The translations under genes were made by a program, and so were the position numbers. Under the pieces are notes generated by a model. The model made no database searches. It saw nothing but the letters and a program-made list of their open reading frames with translations, and had not been told where the DNA came from. From Chloroflexota bacterium (GTDB lineage: Bacteria > Chloroflexota > Anaerolineae > B4-G1 > DUEL01): 50,989 nt of DNA. The stretch is from NCBI GenBank assembly GCA_014874475.1, contig JADBJJ010000031.1, positions 1-50,989 of the forward strand, read 5' to 3'. Below, one piece after another: positions 6,849-14,995 of this stretch; within the stretch, counting starts at the first letter, position 1; each line of letters opens with the position of its first letter.

Positions 6849-9572
6849 CTACCGAACCGCATGCAGGAGAAGCGCTCCCGTCCGCGCGGCTTCATTGGGG
6901 TCAGGAGTATGCTCCAGAAGGACAACCACCGCATAACGGGGATTTCCGGCTGGGGCGACGCCCAGGAACCAGGCATGAGGCGGACGGTCCTCTCCAGCCA
7001 CCGCCGTCCCCAGGTGACCGAGGACATCCGTTGAGAAGGGCTCCCAGGCCGAGAGCAGGGCCCGTGCCGCGTCGGCAGGCAGTACTTCCCGGGGGCGGCT
7101 GGCGACTTCCGGTGTCTGCCAGGTCCCATCCGGCCCCTGTACCTCCAATACCAGGCGCGGCACCGGCATAACCCCGCCGTTCGCCAGAGTCGCGGCCACC
7201 AGAGCCATCCGCAGCGGCGAGACGGTGAGGCTTCCCTGCCCTATGGCCTCCATGACCGCGTCGTCGGGGACCCAGGCGGTCACCGGGGGCGAGGTGGGCG
7301 TGACCGACAACTCTCCGGTAGCGGCAGGCGCCCTCGTCCTCAATGTCTGACCTCCCGCCTCCGGGGCCCGCTCCGACGGCAACCCTTCCGTCAGTCCCCA
7401 GCTGAGAAAGCCCTCCCTCAGCCCAGACGTCCCCAGTTGCTGACCGAGCGCGGCGAAAGGACCCGGACAAGCCGCCCGCAGAGCGCCAATCATGAGTTCG
7501 TCTGCGGGGATTTCCTCACGACATCCCACAGTCACTTTGTTGACCCAGAGCGTGGCTGTCAGGTTCGGAGCGGGGGTGTAGAGGGTCGTCAGGCCGCGCC
7601 GGAGGGCCTCCGCCAGGACCACCGTCTCCAGCGCCGCTCCGGGCTGGTAGGGCTGGAGGGCCCGGTTCAGCAGCGGGCCGTTTGGGTCCTCCCGCAACCG
7701 GTCCCATTCTTCCTCCAGACGATTGGGGTCAAAGGTCGGTGAGGAAGCCATAGCCAGCACTTCCCCGCTGGAGGCGTCCAGCAGCACCACTGTCCCCGTC
7801 CGTCCCGCCAGGGACTGCTGGGCCAGCCGCTGGAGCGTCCCGTCCAATGCCAAGCGAACATCCCGGCCCTGGGGAGGACGGTGGAGAAGGGCGTCCCAGG
7901 CCGCCTTCCAGACGGAGCGGCCCGTCTCCCCGCGCAGGACCCGGTCAAAAGCCGCTTCTATCCCCCCGGTCCCGTGGCGCAGACTGGCGTAGCCGACAAC
8001 CGGCGCCGCCGCCGGCTCCGGGTAGGTGCGGGTGACCCGACCGTCCGGCCCCACCGTCACCCCGGCCAAGACGGCCCCATTCCGGTCCAGAATCTGGCCC
8101 CGAACGATGCGTCGCTCGTACTCCACCCGGCGGGGGTTATCCTCCCGCGCCACCAGCCAGCCCGCCCGGACCACCGACCAGTAGCCGCAGGCCAGGGCGA
8201 GTACTCCCAGGGCCAGCCCCAGGCCCAGGGCCAGCCGACAGATAGGCCGTACCCACTCCCGATCGCGAGGAGCGGAGGTCGCTCCGGCAGAAATCACCAG
8301 GAGCAGGCCGACGGCGATAAACGTTGCCAGCAGGGAAGAGCCGCCGTAGGACAGAAAGGGCAGAGTCACTCCGGCGATGGGTACTAGTTTGACATTGGCG
8401 GCCATGATGATCCAGGCCTGGATCCCCCAACCGGCAACCAGTCCGGCGGCCAGAAACCGCTCAAAGGGACGAGGGACGCGCAGGGCGGCCCGGAGCCCCC
8501 GGGCCAGCAGGACCCCGTAGAGGGCGATGAGGGCAAGGGCGCCCAGAAGGCCGAACTCTTCAGCGACGGCGGCGAAGACAAAGTCGGTGTGGACGGCGGG
8601 GATGTAGGTGGGGCGGCCCAGGCCCAACCCCTGGCCGAAAATCCCCCCGGCACCGAAGGCCAGCAGGCTCTGGACGACCTGGAAGGCCCGGTCGGCAGCG
8701 CCCGGCCAGGGAGAAAGCCATATCTGAATTCGCATCGCAACCCGATCCGAGCCGTAGTATCCGATGCTCCCGGCCAGGAGGAAGAGGGCCAGTCCCACGA
8801 CCAGGTACCCCCATTGGCCCGTCGTCAGGTAGAGCATGGCCAGAAACGTCAGGAAGAGAAGCATCGCAGCGCCCAGGTCCTGCTGAGCGGCCAAGAGGAG
8901 CACCGTCAGGCCAAACATGACCAGGAGGGGGCCGATGTAGGCCAGGGGAGGGAGGAGCAGGCGGCCAATGCGGTGCCCCGTCACTTTTAGCAATTCCCGC
9001 CGCTCGGCCAGGTAGGAAGCCAGGAAGACGACCAGGAGGAGTTTGAGCGGCTCCGATGGCTGGAAGTACGCGCCGCCGATGCCCAGCCAGAGGCGGGGGC
9101 CGGCGCCGCCCGGGTTGACGCCCAGGACGAGGGTCGCGGCCAGGAGGAGCAGACCGGCGAGGAGCCAAGTGTAGCGGTAGCGGCGCAGCCAGCGAAGAGG
9201 GATGGTATCCTGGGCGCCGATCTGGACGACGGCGATCATAGCCAGGGTGGAGAGAAGGAGCCAGGTCGCCTGGCGGGGCAGGAAGTTCGGCGCCAGACGG
9301 CCCACCATGAGCAGACCCCAGCCGGACAGGAAGGCAACGGTGGGAAGGATAAGCGGGTCGCGGTAGGGCAACCAGCGGGATAGGGTGACATGGGCAGCCG
9401 TGAAGGAGAGGGCAAAGGAGAGGAGCATGCCAGCGGCTCGCGCGGCGCCCAGCGCAGGAGAGGCAACCAGCAGGGTCGCGGTGCCCACTGCGACGAAGAG
9501 AAACGCCAGCAGGAGCAACTGCCGCTCCCGCCGGACAACAAAGGGCGGATAGGGTTCGGTAGGGCCTATCAT
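6849..9572 (-). CDS. FtsW/RodA-family SEDS protein fused to a degenerate penicillin-binding transpeptidase domain
   Basis: A 907-residue fusion. Residues 15-430 are a polytopic SEDS peptidoglycan glycosyltransferase. QQDLGAA (Asp232) and PAVHTDFVFAAVAEEFG keep Asp330, the position equivalent to the essential FtsW Asp297. A further membrane segment (about 443-470) leads to a class B PBP-like region (about 475-907: RGQILDRNGAVLAG; VVLLDASSGEVLAMASSPTF; PPHAWFLGVAPAGNPRYAV). The three transpeptidase motifs are all changed. SxxK is AALE (646-649), SxN is ACP (701-703), and KTG is HLG (853-855). The polymerase half looks active and the cross-linking half looks dead, perhaps kept as an activator. 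No Shine-Dalgarno precedes the ATG at 9572. The leader consists of an 8-bp tandem repeat. Confidence 0.88.
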   Translation of the reverse strand: MIGPTEPYPPFVVRRERQLLLLAFLFVAVGTATLLVASPALGAARAAGMLLSFALSFTAAHVTLSRWLPYRDPLILPTVAFLSGWGLLMVGRLAPNFLPRQATWLLLSTLAMIAVVQIGAQDTIPLRWLRRYRYTWLLAGLLLLAATLVLGVNPGGAGPRLWLGIGGAYFQPSEPLKLLLVVFLASYLAERRELLKVTGHRIGRLLLPPLAYIGPLLVMFGLTVLLLAAQQDLGAAMLLFLTFLAMLYLTTGQWGYLVVGLALFLLAGSIGYYGSDRVAMRIQIWLSPWPGAADRAFQVVQSLLAFGAGGIFGQGLGLGRPTYIPAVHTDFVFAAVAEEFGLLGALALIALYGVLLARGLRAALRVPRPFERFLAAGLVAGWGIQAWIIMAANVKLVPIAGVTLPFLSYGGSSLLATFIAVGLLLVISAGATSAPRDREWVRPICRLALGLGLALGVLALACGYWSVVRAGWLVAREDNPRRVEYERRIVRGQILDRNGAVLAGVTVGPDGRVTRTYPEPAAAPVVGYASLRHGTGGIEAAFDRVLRGETGRSVWKAAWDALLHRPPQGRDVRLALDGTLQRLAQQSLAGRTGTVVLLDASSGEVLAMASSPTFDPNRLEEEWDRLREDPNGPLLNRALQPYQPGAALETVVLAEALRRGLTTLYTPAPNLTATLWVNKVTVGCREEIPADELMIGALRAACPGPFAALGQQLGTSGLREGFLSWGLTEGLPSERAPEAGGQTLRTRAPAATGELSVTPTSPPVTAWVPDDAVMEAIGQGSLTVSPLRMALVAATLANGGVMPVPRLVLEVQGPDGTWQTPEVASRPREVLPADAARALLSAWEPFSTDVLGHLGTAVAGEDRPPHAWFLGVAPAGNPRYAVVVLLEHTPDPNEAARTGALLLHAVR

Positions 9573-9576
9573 AGGA

Positions 9577-9624
9577 GAATCGGGGAATCAGGGAATCACA
9601 GAATCAGGGAATCGGAGAATCGGC
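9577..9624. repeat. Six-copy 8-bp tandem repeat (GAATCnnn)
   Basis: GAATC recurs exactly every 8 bases at 9577, 9585, 9593, 9601, 9609 and 9617, with variable bases between (CGG, GGG-type or ACA). It fills the whole 5' leader between the predicted transcription start near 9626 and the ATG at 9572 of the FtsW fusion. It replaces any Shine-Dalgarno sequence. Confidence 0.9.
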
Positions 9625-9632
9625 ATAAAAGG

Positions 9633-9660
9633 ATTATAGCATCTTTGGGGCAGGAGGCAA
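9633..9660 (-). promoter_or_regulatory. Promoter of the FtsW/PBP fusion
   Basis: On the minus strand TTGCCT (9660-9655), 16 bases, then TATAAT (9638-9633). The same TTGCCT/TATAAT pair occurs before 12512 and at 38352-38380. The predicted start near 9626 gives a leader of about 50 bases. Confidence 0.7.
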
Positions 9661-9736
9661 CAGGGAGGAGTTCTGGGCATAGAGTTCTCCGGTGCTCCCT
9701 ATGAGAGAAGCCCGCCAACCAGCCCGTTCCATGCTC

Positions 9737-9924
9737 TCAGCCAGGCGTCCCGTTCCTGGCCTCAAGTTTATCCCGAAACCGCCGGTCATTTTTGCGGATG
9801 AGTTTGTCCAGTTCCGGGGTCAGATGGTCGCTCGTACCAGGCCACTGGGGAAGTGCTCGGCCTCAAAATCGGCCGCCGGCACGCGGGCATCCACCTCATC
9901 CATTCAATTTTTCCGCCCAGACAT
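9737..9924 (-). pseudogene. Broken small gene, family not recognised
   Basis: A strong ribosome-binding site (AGGAGGT, 9937-9931) precedes ATG 9924. The frame reads MSGRKN, then a stop, then MDEVDARVPAADFEAEHFPS plus a few residues to a second stop. A different frame continues with HLTPELDKLIRKNDRRFRDK and ends at TGA 9737-9739. Together the pieces look like one polar protein of about 60 residues with an in-frame stop and a frameshift. The size and charge would suit an antitoxin-like protein, but I do not recognise it. Confidence 0.4.
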
Positions 9925-9946
9925 CCTATCACCTCCTGGCAGACAA

Positions 9947-9978
9947 TTAAAAAGCCTCTACCCAAAGAGGCAGAGGCT
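9947..9978 (-). terminator. Intrinsic terminator downstream of the EF-G gene
   Basis: On the minus strand GCCTCT, TTGGGT loop and AGAGGC are followed by TTTTTAATT. A second upstream copy of the left arm (AGCCTCT, 9978-9972) can compete for the same right arm. It lies 180-200 bases after the stop of the EF-G-like gene and follows the hairpin array. Confidence 0.75.
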
Positions 9979-9980
9979 AT

Positions 9981-10059
9981 CCGCCGGTGAATCCGGCGGT
10001 TTCGGACAAGCGAGTCTCATCGCTTGGATCAACTGTCCATAGGCGAAGACTCCTTCGCC
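9981..10059 (-). ncRNA. Row of perfect hairpins before the terminator: candidate structured RNA
   Basis: Three perfect stem-loops occur in 79 bases. They are 9981-9999 (CCGCCGG, 5-nt loop), 10008-10025 (AAGCGA, 6-nt loop) and 10042-10059 (GGCGAAG, 4-nt loop). GGACA at 10004-10008 also pairs with TGTCC at 10034-10038 around the second hairpin. On the minus strand the array runs straight into the terminator at 9947-9978. This looks like a folded RNA end, either a 3' UTR of the EF-G transcript or a separate small RNA. No known RNA family was recognised and no promoter of its own is evident. Confidence 0.4.
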
Positions 10060-10089
10060 CAACAGTATATGCAGGACTTTGCCCCCACC

Positions 10090-10125
10090 CCTCCCTGCTG
10101 CCGCTTCGCGGCACGCGGAAGGAGG
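10090..10125. repeat. Palindromic intergenic element
   Basis: TGCCGC, TTC loop and GCGGCA (10099-10113) form a perfect hairpin, with outer arms CCTCC (10090-10094) and GGAGG (10121-10125). The composition is like the other CCTCC/GGAGG elements in the window. It lies just downstream of the EF-G stop at 10162. Confidence 0.65.
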
Positions 10126-10161
10126 AGAGCCCCCCTACCCTGTTTGGGGGGAGATATGCTC

Positions 10162-12237
10162 TTACTCCCGCTCCTGTTCCCGCTCCCGCTTGGCAGCCTC
10201 TATAATCGGCTGCGCCAAGTGCGGCGGGACCTCTTCGTAATGGCCAAACTCCATCCAGAACAGACCCCGTCCCTGGGTCATGCTGCGCAATTCGGTGGCG
10301 TACCGCTGCATCTCTGCCAGCGGGGCCAGGGCCGTGATGGTGCTCTTCCCCCCCTGCTGCTCCAACCCCAGCACGCGGGCCCGTTTGGTGTTCAGGTGGC
10401 CCATAACGTCGCCCGTAAACTCCTCCGGAACAGTGATGACGAACTTGCAGATCGGCTCCAGGAGCACCGGACCAGCGCCCAGCATCACTTTCTTGAATGC
10501 CTCCCGTCCGGCAATCTGGAAGGCGATGTCTTTGGAGTCCACCGGGTGCTCTTTCCCGTCGTAAACGACGGCCTTCACATCTACGACAGGATACCCGGCA
10601 ATGACGCCACTTTCCAGCATTTGTCGGATGCCCTTCTCAATGGACGGCTGGAAGGAAGAGGAAATAGCACCGCCGAAGACTTCCCACCCGTACTCAAAGC
10701 CAGTCCCACGCGGGAGCGGCTCCAGGCGCATATGCACTTCAGCGAATTGCCCCGCGCCTCCCGTCTGCTTCTTATGCCGGTAGTAGTCGGAATGGACGCG
10801 GGTAATGGTCTCCTGGTATGGGACTTTGGGAGTGGCAGTCTCCACACCAACGCCGAAGCGGTTCTCCATGCGCCGGACGGCGATCTCCACGTGTGCCTCG
10901 CCCATGCCCTCCAGAATCGTTTCGCGGGTGCTCGGCTCCTGCCGCCAGCGCAGGGTCGGGTCCTCCTCGCAGATGCGGGTGAGCGTGGGAGCCATCTTGG
11001 CCTGGTCGGCCTTGCTCTTGGGGCGGACAGCGACAGCAAAGAGCGGATGCGGGAAGACAGGGCCAAGTATCTTCACCGCATGGCCCCGGTCACAGAGGGT
11101 GTCGCCGGTAACTGTCTCGGAGAGTTTGGCGACCGCGCCGATATCGCCCGCGTGCAGGCGGGGGACGGCGATTTGCTCTTTGCCCCGCATCACGTAGAGA
11201 GTGCCCAGCCGCTCCTCGGTACTGGCGCGGCTGTTCCATACTCGCGTGTCCGATTCCAGCATCCCGCCGTAAACCCGGAAGTAGGTCAGTTTGCCCACGT
11301 AGGGGTCGGCGGCAGTCTTGAAGACCAGCGCGGCCAAAGGAGCGGTGTCGCTGGGATCAATCTCTTCCTCCTCACCGGTGGGGCCCTCAGCCTTGACCGG
11401 CCCTCGGTCCGCCGGGGACGGGGCGAAGGCGACCAGCGCGTCTAACAGTGCCCGGGTGCCAATGTTCTCCGTTGCCGCTGTCACCAGAACCGGGACGACG
11501 CTCCCTTTCAGAATGGCCGCCCGCAAGCCGCGCCGGATTTCCTCCTCTGTCAGTTCTTCGCCCTCCAGATACTTCATTATGAGTTCGTCCTCACCCTCGG
11601 CGGCGGCCTCAATCAGTTGGACGCGCGCTTCATCGGCCTGGGCTTTCATATCGGCAGGGATGTCGGCGACCTTTGCCTCAGGCCCCATCAGTGCCCGCAT
11701 CCGCACCAGGTCCACCACGCCAGCAAAGTGGACCTGGGAGCCCACAGGCAGTTGGAGGGGAACGAAATTGCGCCGGAACGCGTCCCGCAGCGCCTGCAGG
11801 GTGCGGGCAAAGTCGGCATTCTCCCGATTCATCTTGTTGACCACCACCATCCGGGGCAGGTCGTACTGGTCGGCGTAGTTCCAGACCAGTTCGGTGCCGA
11901 CCTCCACCCCACCCACCGGGTCCACCAGTACCAGCGCCAGATCGGCCACGCGGATGCTGCTGATCACCTCGCCAATAAAATCCAGGTAGCCGGGGGTATC
12001 CAGAACGTTCAGTTTGCACCCTTCCCATTCCACCGGAATCAGGGCAAGGCTCAGGGAGATACGTCGTCGGATTTCCTCTTCGTCAAAATCGGAGACGGTG
12101 GTACCGTCCTCCACCCGTCCCATGCGATTGGTGGCGCCACTGGTGAAGAGCATCGCTTCCGCCAGGGACGTCTTGCCGCTGCTGCCGTGGCCCAGCAAAA
12201 CCAGATTGCGAATATGTTGGGTCGTGTACTCCTTCAA
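10162..12237 (-). CDS. Elongation factor G-like GTPase (EF-G paralogue)
   Basis: A 691-residue translational GTPase with the length and domain order of EF-G. The G domain has P-loop GHGSSGKT (16-23) and DTPGYLDF. Domain II begins near TAPLAALVFKTAADPYVGKL. Domains III to V end with a C-terminus rich in Glu and Arg. DGTTVSDFDEEE in switch I is typical of the EF-G2-like paralogues rather than the main fusA product. The guanine-specificity motif NKxD reads NKMN (134-137; the codon is AAT), which is unusual. I chose TTG 12237 because CAGGAGG is 5 bases upstream and the protein then starts where EF-G normally does. A longer frame to 12342 would include the promoter. No ribosomal protein genes are adjacent. 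Confidence 0.88.
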   Translation of the reverse strand: MKEYTTQHIRNLVLLGHGSSGKTSLAEAMLFTSGATNRMGRVEDGTTVSDFDEEEIRRRISLSLALIPVEWEGCKLNVLDTPGYLDFIGEVISSIRVADLALVLVDPVGGVEVGTELVWNYADQYDLPRMVVVNKMNRENADFARTLQALRDAFRRNFVPLQLPVGSQVHFAGVVDLVRMRALMGPEAKVADIPADMKAQADEARVQLIEAAAEGEDELIMKYLEGEELTEEEIRRGLRAAILKGSVVPVLVTAATENIGTRALLDALVAFAPSPADRGPVKAEGPTGEEEEIDPSDTAPLAALVFKTAADPYVGKLTYFRVYGGMLESDTRVWNSRASTEERLGTLYVMRGKEQIAVPRLHAGDIGAVAKLSETVTGDTLCDRGHAVKILGPVFPHPLFAVAVRPKSKADQAKMAPTLTRICEEDPTLRWRQEPSTRETILEGMGEAHVEIAVRRMENRFGVGVETATPKVPYQETITRVHSDYYRHKKQTGGAGQFAEVHMRLEPLPRGTGFEYGWEVFGGAISSSFQPSIEKGIRQMLESGVIAGYPVVDVKAVVYDGKEHPVDSKDIAFQIAGREAFKKVMLGAGPVLLEPICKFVITVPEEFTGDVMGHLNTKRARVLGLEQQGGKSTITALAPLAEMQRYATELRSMTQGRGLFWMEFGHYEEVPPHLAQPIIEAAKREREQERE

Positions 12238-12313
12238 CTCAACCTCCTGACAAAATTCATTGCTGAAAAGGCGACCCCACAGACAGGTCGGTCGGGAACA
12301 ACTTTCCGCAGGT

Positions 12314-12342
12314 ATTCTAACGGAAAACTGCGAAACTGTCAA
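12314..12342 (-). promoter_or_regulatory. Promoter of the EF-G-like gene
   Basis: On the minus strand TTGACA (12342-12337), 17 bases, then TAGAAT (12319-12314). The predicted start near 12307 gives a 70-base leader to the TTG start at 12237. Confidence 0.75.
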
Positions 12343-12456
12343 TCTGGGTAACCCCTGACTTTACCCTTATCTTGTGGTCTCCCCATAGAGGGTTGCTGAA
12401 TGTTCACCGCCGTGCGAGAATGCCAAGTTCCGTTTCACGGTCAACCGTCGGGCAAC

Positions 12457-12484
12457 TTGCCTGCGTACCGGGCGGTGTTATAAT
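12457..12484 (+). promoter_or_regulatory. Promoter of the transporter and glycyl radical enzyme cluster
   Basis: TTGCCT (12457-12462), 16 bases, then TATAAT (12479-12484). AGGAG follows, 6 bases before the ATG at 12512. The genes to 18326, and perhaps to 20207, are closely spaced and could be read from here. Confidence 0.7.
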
Positions 12485-12511
12485 ATTTGCAACCGACCGC
12501 AGGAGTTACGA

Positions 12512-13945
12512 ATGGGAGAAACCTCAACAACCCGCCGCGTCGCTGTACTGGTCGCTACGTGCAGTTCATTCCTCACTCCCTTCATGGGCTCGGCGCTGAA
12601 TATTGCCCTTCCGTCCATCGGTCGGGAGTTCTCCGTCAGTGCGCTGTTGCAGGGATGGATTTCCACCGCCTACCTCCTGGCATCGGCTATGTTCTTGGTC
12701 CCTTTCGGCAAACTGGCCGACCAGCGAGGGCGGAAGCGCATTTTTGTCTGGGGACTGGTGGTCTACGCCGCCGGCGCGCTATTCTCTGGCCTGGCCTCCT
12801 CGGCGGGAACGCTGATCGCCGCCCGGGCTGTGCAAGGAGTCGGCGGAGCCATGATTTTCGGCACCGGGGTCGCCATTCTGACCTCCGTCTTCCCGCCCCA
12901 GGAGCGGGGGCGGGTACTGGGCATCAACGTCGCCGCTGTCTACGTGGGCCTCTCCGTCGGCCCCTTTCTGGGCGGCGTGCTCACTCAACAGTGGGGCTGG
13001 CGGAGCATCTTCTTCCTGAATGTCCCACTGGCGGCCCTCGTCGCCGCACTGGCCGCCGGGAAACTCCGAGGCGAGTGGCGGGCCGCCGAGAGCGAAGGCT
13101 TTGACTGGCCCGGTTCTGTCCTCTACGGCCTGGGACTGGTCGCCCTCATCTATGGCTTCTCCCGTCTCCCATCGGCCACTGGCGCGGCGCTGACCCTCGC
13201 CGGTATCCTGCTCCTGACCCTCTTCACCCTCTGGGAAAGGCGTGCGCGGACCCCGGTCCTGGAACTGAACCTTTTCCGGCATAACCCGGCGTTCACCTTC
13301 TCCAACCTGGCTGCGCTCATCAACTACAGCGCCACCTCCGCCGTAGGCTTCCTGCTCAGCCTGTACCTGCAATCGGTGCGTGGGGTGACTCCCCAGCGGG
13401 CAGGCGTCATCCTTCTGGCCCAGCCCGTCATTCAGGCCCTCTTCTCACCGCTGGCGGGCTGGATATCCGACCGGGTGGAGCCCCGCATTGTCGCCTCCAC
13501 CGGTATGGCGCTGACGGTGGTCGGACTGGCCCTGCTCTACCCGCTGGGACCGTCCACCGCCATCCCTTATGTCGTCGGCGTCCTGGCCCTGCTGGGATTC
13601 GGGTTTGCCCTCTTCTCTTCGCCCAACACGAACGCGGTGATGAGTTCGGTGGACCGCGCTCACTATGGCATCGCCTCAGCGACTCTGGGGACTATGCGAC
13701 TGACCGGGCAGATGCTCAGCATGGGCATCGTCATGCTGATTTTCGCGCTCTTTATGGGCGAGACGGCTGTGACGCCCGAGACCGCCGCCCGCTTCCTGAC
13801 CAGCGCGCGGGCCGCCTTCGGCGTCTTCGTTGTCCTCTGCATCCTGGGCGTCTTCGCCTCGCTGGCACGAGGGAACATCCGGGCCAACCATCAGCATCCG
13901 CTGCACGCTCCGGCCCCCACTCCCTTCACCGGGAGGAAGCAATGA
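12512..13945 (+). CDS. MFS transporter, DHA2 (EmrB/QacA-like) family
   Basis: A 477-residue polytopic membrane protein. About 14 hydrophobic segments fit the drug:proton antiporter-2 family. Motif A is seen near residues 66-78 (FGKLADQRGRKRIF), and motif C-like glycine-rich sequence occurs in VGLSVGPFLGGVLTQQWGWR. These proteins export small molecules using the proton gradient. The substrate cannot be read from sequence. Its stop overlaps the next ATG by four bases (ATGA), so it is translationally coupled to the iron-sulfur protein. Drug export would be an odd partner for the glycyl radical enzyme cluster, so export or uptake of a pathway compound is possible. Confidence 0.88.
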   Translation: MGETSTTRRVAVLVATCSSFLTPFMGSALNIALPSIGREFSVSALLQGWISTAYLLASAMFLVPFGKLADQRGRKRIFVWGLVVYAAGALFSGLASSAGTLIAARAVQGVGGAMIFGTGVAILTSVFPPQERGRVLGINVAAVYVGLSVGPFLGGVLTQQWGWRSIFFLNVPLAALVAALAAGKLRGEWRAAESEGFDWPGSVLYGLGLVALIYGFSRLPSATGAALTLAGILLLTLFTLWERRARTPVLELNLFRHNPAFTFSNLAALINYSATSAVGFLLSLYLQSVRGVTPQRAGVILLAQPVIQALFSPLAGWISDRVEPRIVASTGMALTVVGLALLYPLGPSTAIPYVVGVLALLGFGFALFSSPNTNAVMSSVDRAHYGIASATLGTMRLTGQMLSMGIVMLIFALFMGETAVTPETAARFLTSARAAFGVFVVLCILGVFASLARGNIRANHQHPLHAPAPTPFTGRKQ

Positions 13946-14946
13946 CCCGGTACGCAAATGCTGAGACTCTTCGCCAATGGCTGGACCGTCTGGCTCAGGA
14001 GGCCGACCTGATCGCCCCCCGGGATGTGGAGGGGCATGTCCTCTACCGCCCCATCCGCTCCGGCGCGGAGGTGCTGCTGGAGTACGAACGGCCCGAACTC
14101 TCGGCCAAAGAGTTTCTCTTTCCCTCTACCGAAGTCATCCTGCGCATTGAACAGCGCGGGAAGGAGGTGGCCTTAGAAGAGGTCCTGCCCGACCGTCGCC
14201 AGGTGGTCTTCGGCCTGCGCCCCTGCGACGCGCACGGTCTGGCCGCCATAGACGCGCTCTTCCTGAACCAGGACCCGACCGACGCCTACTACCGCCACCG
14301 CCGGGAGCGGACCACGCTGGTGGGCATAGCCTGCACCCAGATGTGGGACGGCTGTTTCTGTACCTCTATGGGCGGCGGCCCCGCCGACCCGACCCACCTG
14401 GATGTCCTGATCCGCGCCGCCGAGGACGGCGTCTACATCCTGCAGCCGGTCACCCCGAAGGGCGTGGCCGTCCTGGAAGGGTTGCCCCCGGTGGAGGTCC
14501 GGGGCGAACCCCGCCCGGTGGAAGAATACAACCCGCCGGTCCCCGTCATGCCCACCGAGAAATGGCGGACGCTTTTTGACAACCAGCGTCTCTGGATGCG
14601 CCACGGCGAACGATGCCTCAGTTGCCGCATCTGCACCTACGTCTGCCCCACCTGCCGCTGCTACGACGTGGTGGACCGGGTAGTAGACGTTCGGCCCGGA
14701 CGGGTCCTCACCGAACGCATCCGGGTGTGGGACGCCTGCACCAGCCCCAACTACCGGCGGGTGGCAGGCGGCCACAACCCCCGTCCCACTAACTGGGAAC
14801 GGCTGCGCAACCGCTTTATGTGCAAATTCTGCTACTACCCGGAGGACTTCGGTCCCCTGGGCTGTGTCGGCTGCGGCCGCTGCATTGTCGCCTGCCCGGT
14901 GGAAATTGACATCACCGAGGTGATGGAGGACGCAGCCAGAGTGTGA
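13942..14946 (+). CDS. 4Fe-4S dicluster protein, sulfhydrogenase beta / AsrA-like subunit
   Basis: A 334-residue protein related to the beta subunits of sulfhydrogenases and to anaerobic sulfite reductase subunit A. The middle carries the family motif FGLRPCDAHGLAAIDALF and a Cys-containing stretch (DGCFCTSMGGGP). The C-terminal third has two 4Fe-4S binding sites, CLSCRICTYVCPTC and CVGCGRCIVACP, plus an extra CKFC. In known complexes this subunit relays electrons between an FAD/NAD subunit and a catalytic subunit. Here the FAD/NAD-type partner is encoded at 17487-18326, and the gene between them is a glycyl radical enzyme rather than a hydrogenase or sulfite reductase. It overlaps the transporter by four bases. 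Confidence 0.82.
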   Translation: MTRYANAETLRQWLDRLAQEADLIAPRDVEGHVLYRPIRSGAEVLLEYERPELSAKEFLFPSTEVILRIEQRGKEVALEEVLPDRRQVVFGLRPCDAHGLAAIDALFLNQDPTDAYYRHRRERTTLVGIACTQMWDGCFCTSMGGGPADPTHLDVLIRAAEDGVYILQPVTPKGVAVLEGLPPVEVRGEPRPVEEYNPPVPVMPTEKWRTLFDNQRLWMRHGERCLSCRICTYVCPTCRCYDVVDRVVDVRPGRVLTERIRVWDACTSPNYRRVAGGHNPRPTNWERLRNRFMCKFCYYPEDFGPLGCVGCGRCIVACPVEIDITEVMEDAARV

Positions 14947-14995
14947 ACTTCAGGCCACAGGTTGTATGTCGCAAGTCGCAGAGGAGATATCTGCT

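Noticed and set aside
9577-9624. 8-bp tandem repeat as an origin iteron or binding-site array
   Set aside because: No replication gene or AT-rich region is near. It simply fills a leader.
9981-10059. Hairpin row as a CRISPR array
   Set aside because: The stems differ from each other, and there are no equal repeats or spacers.
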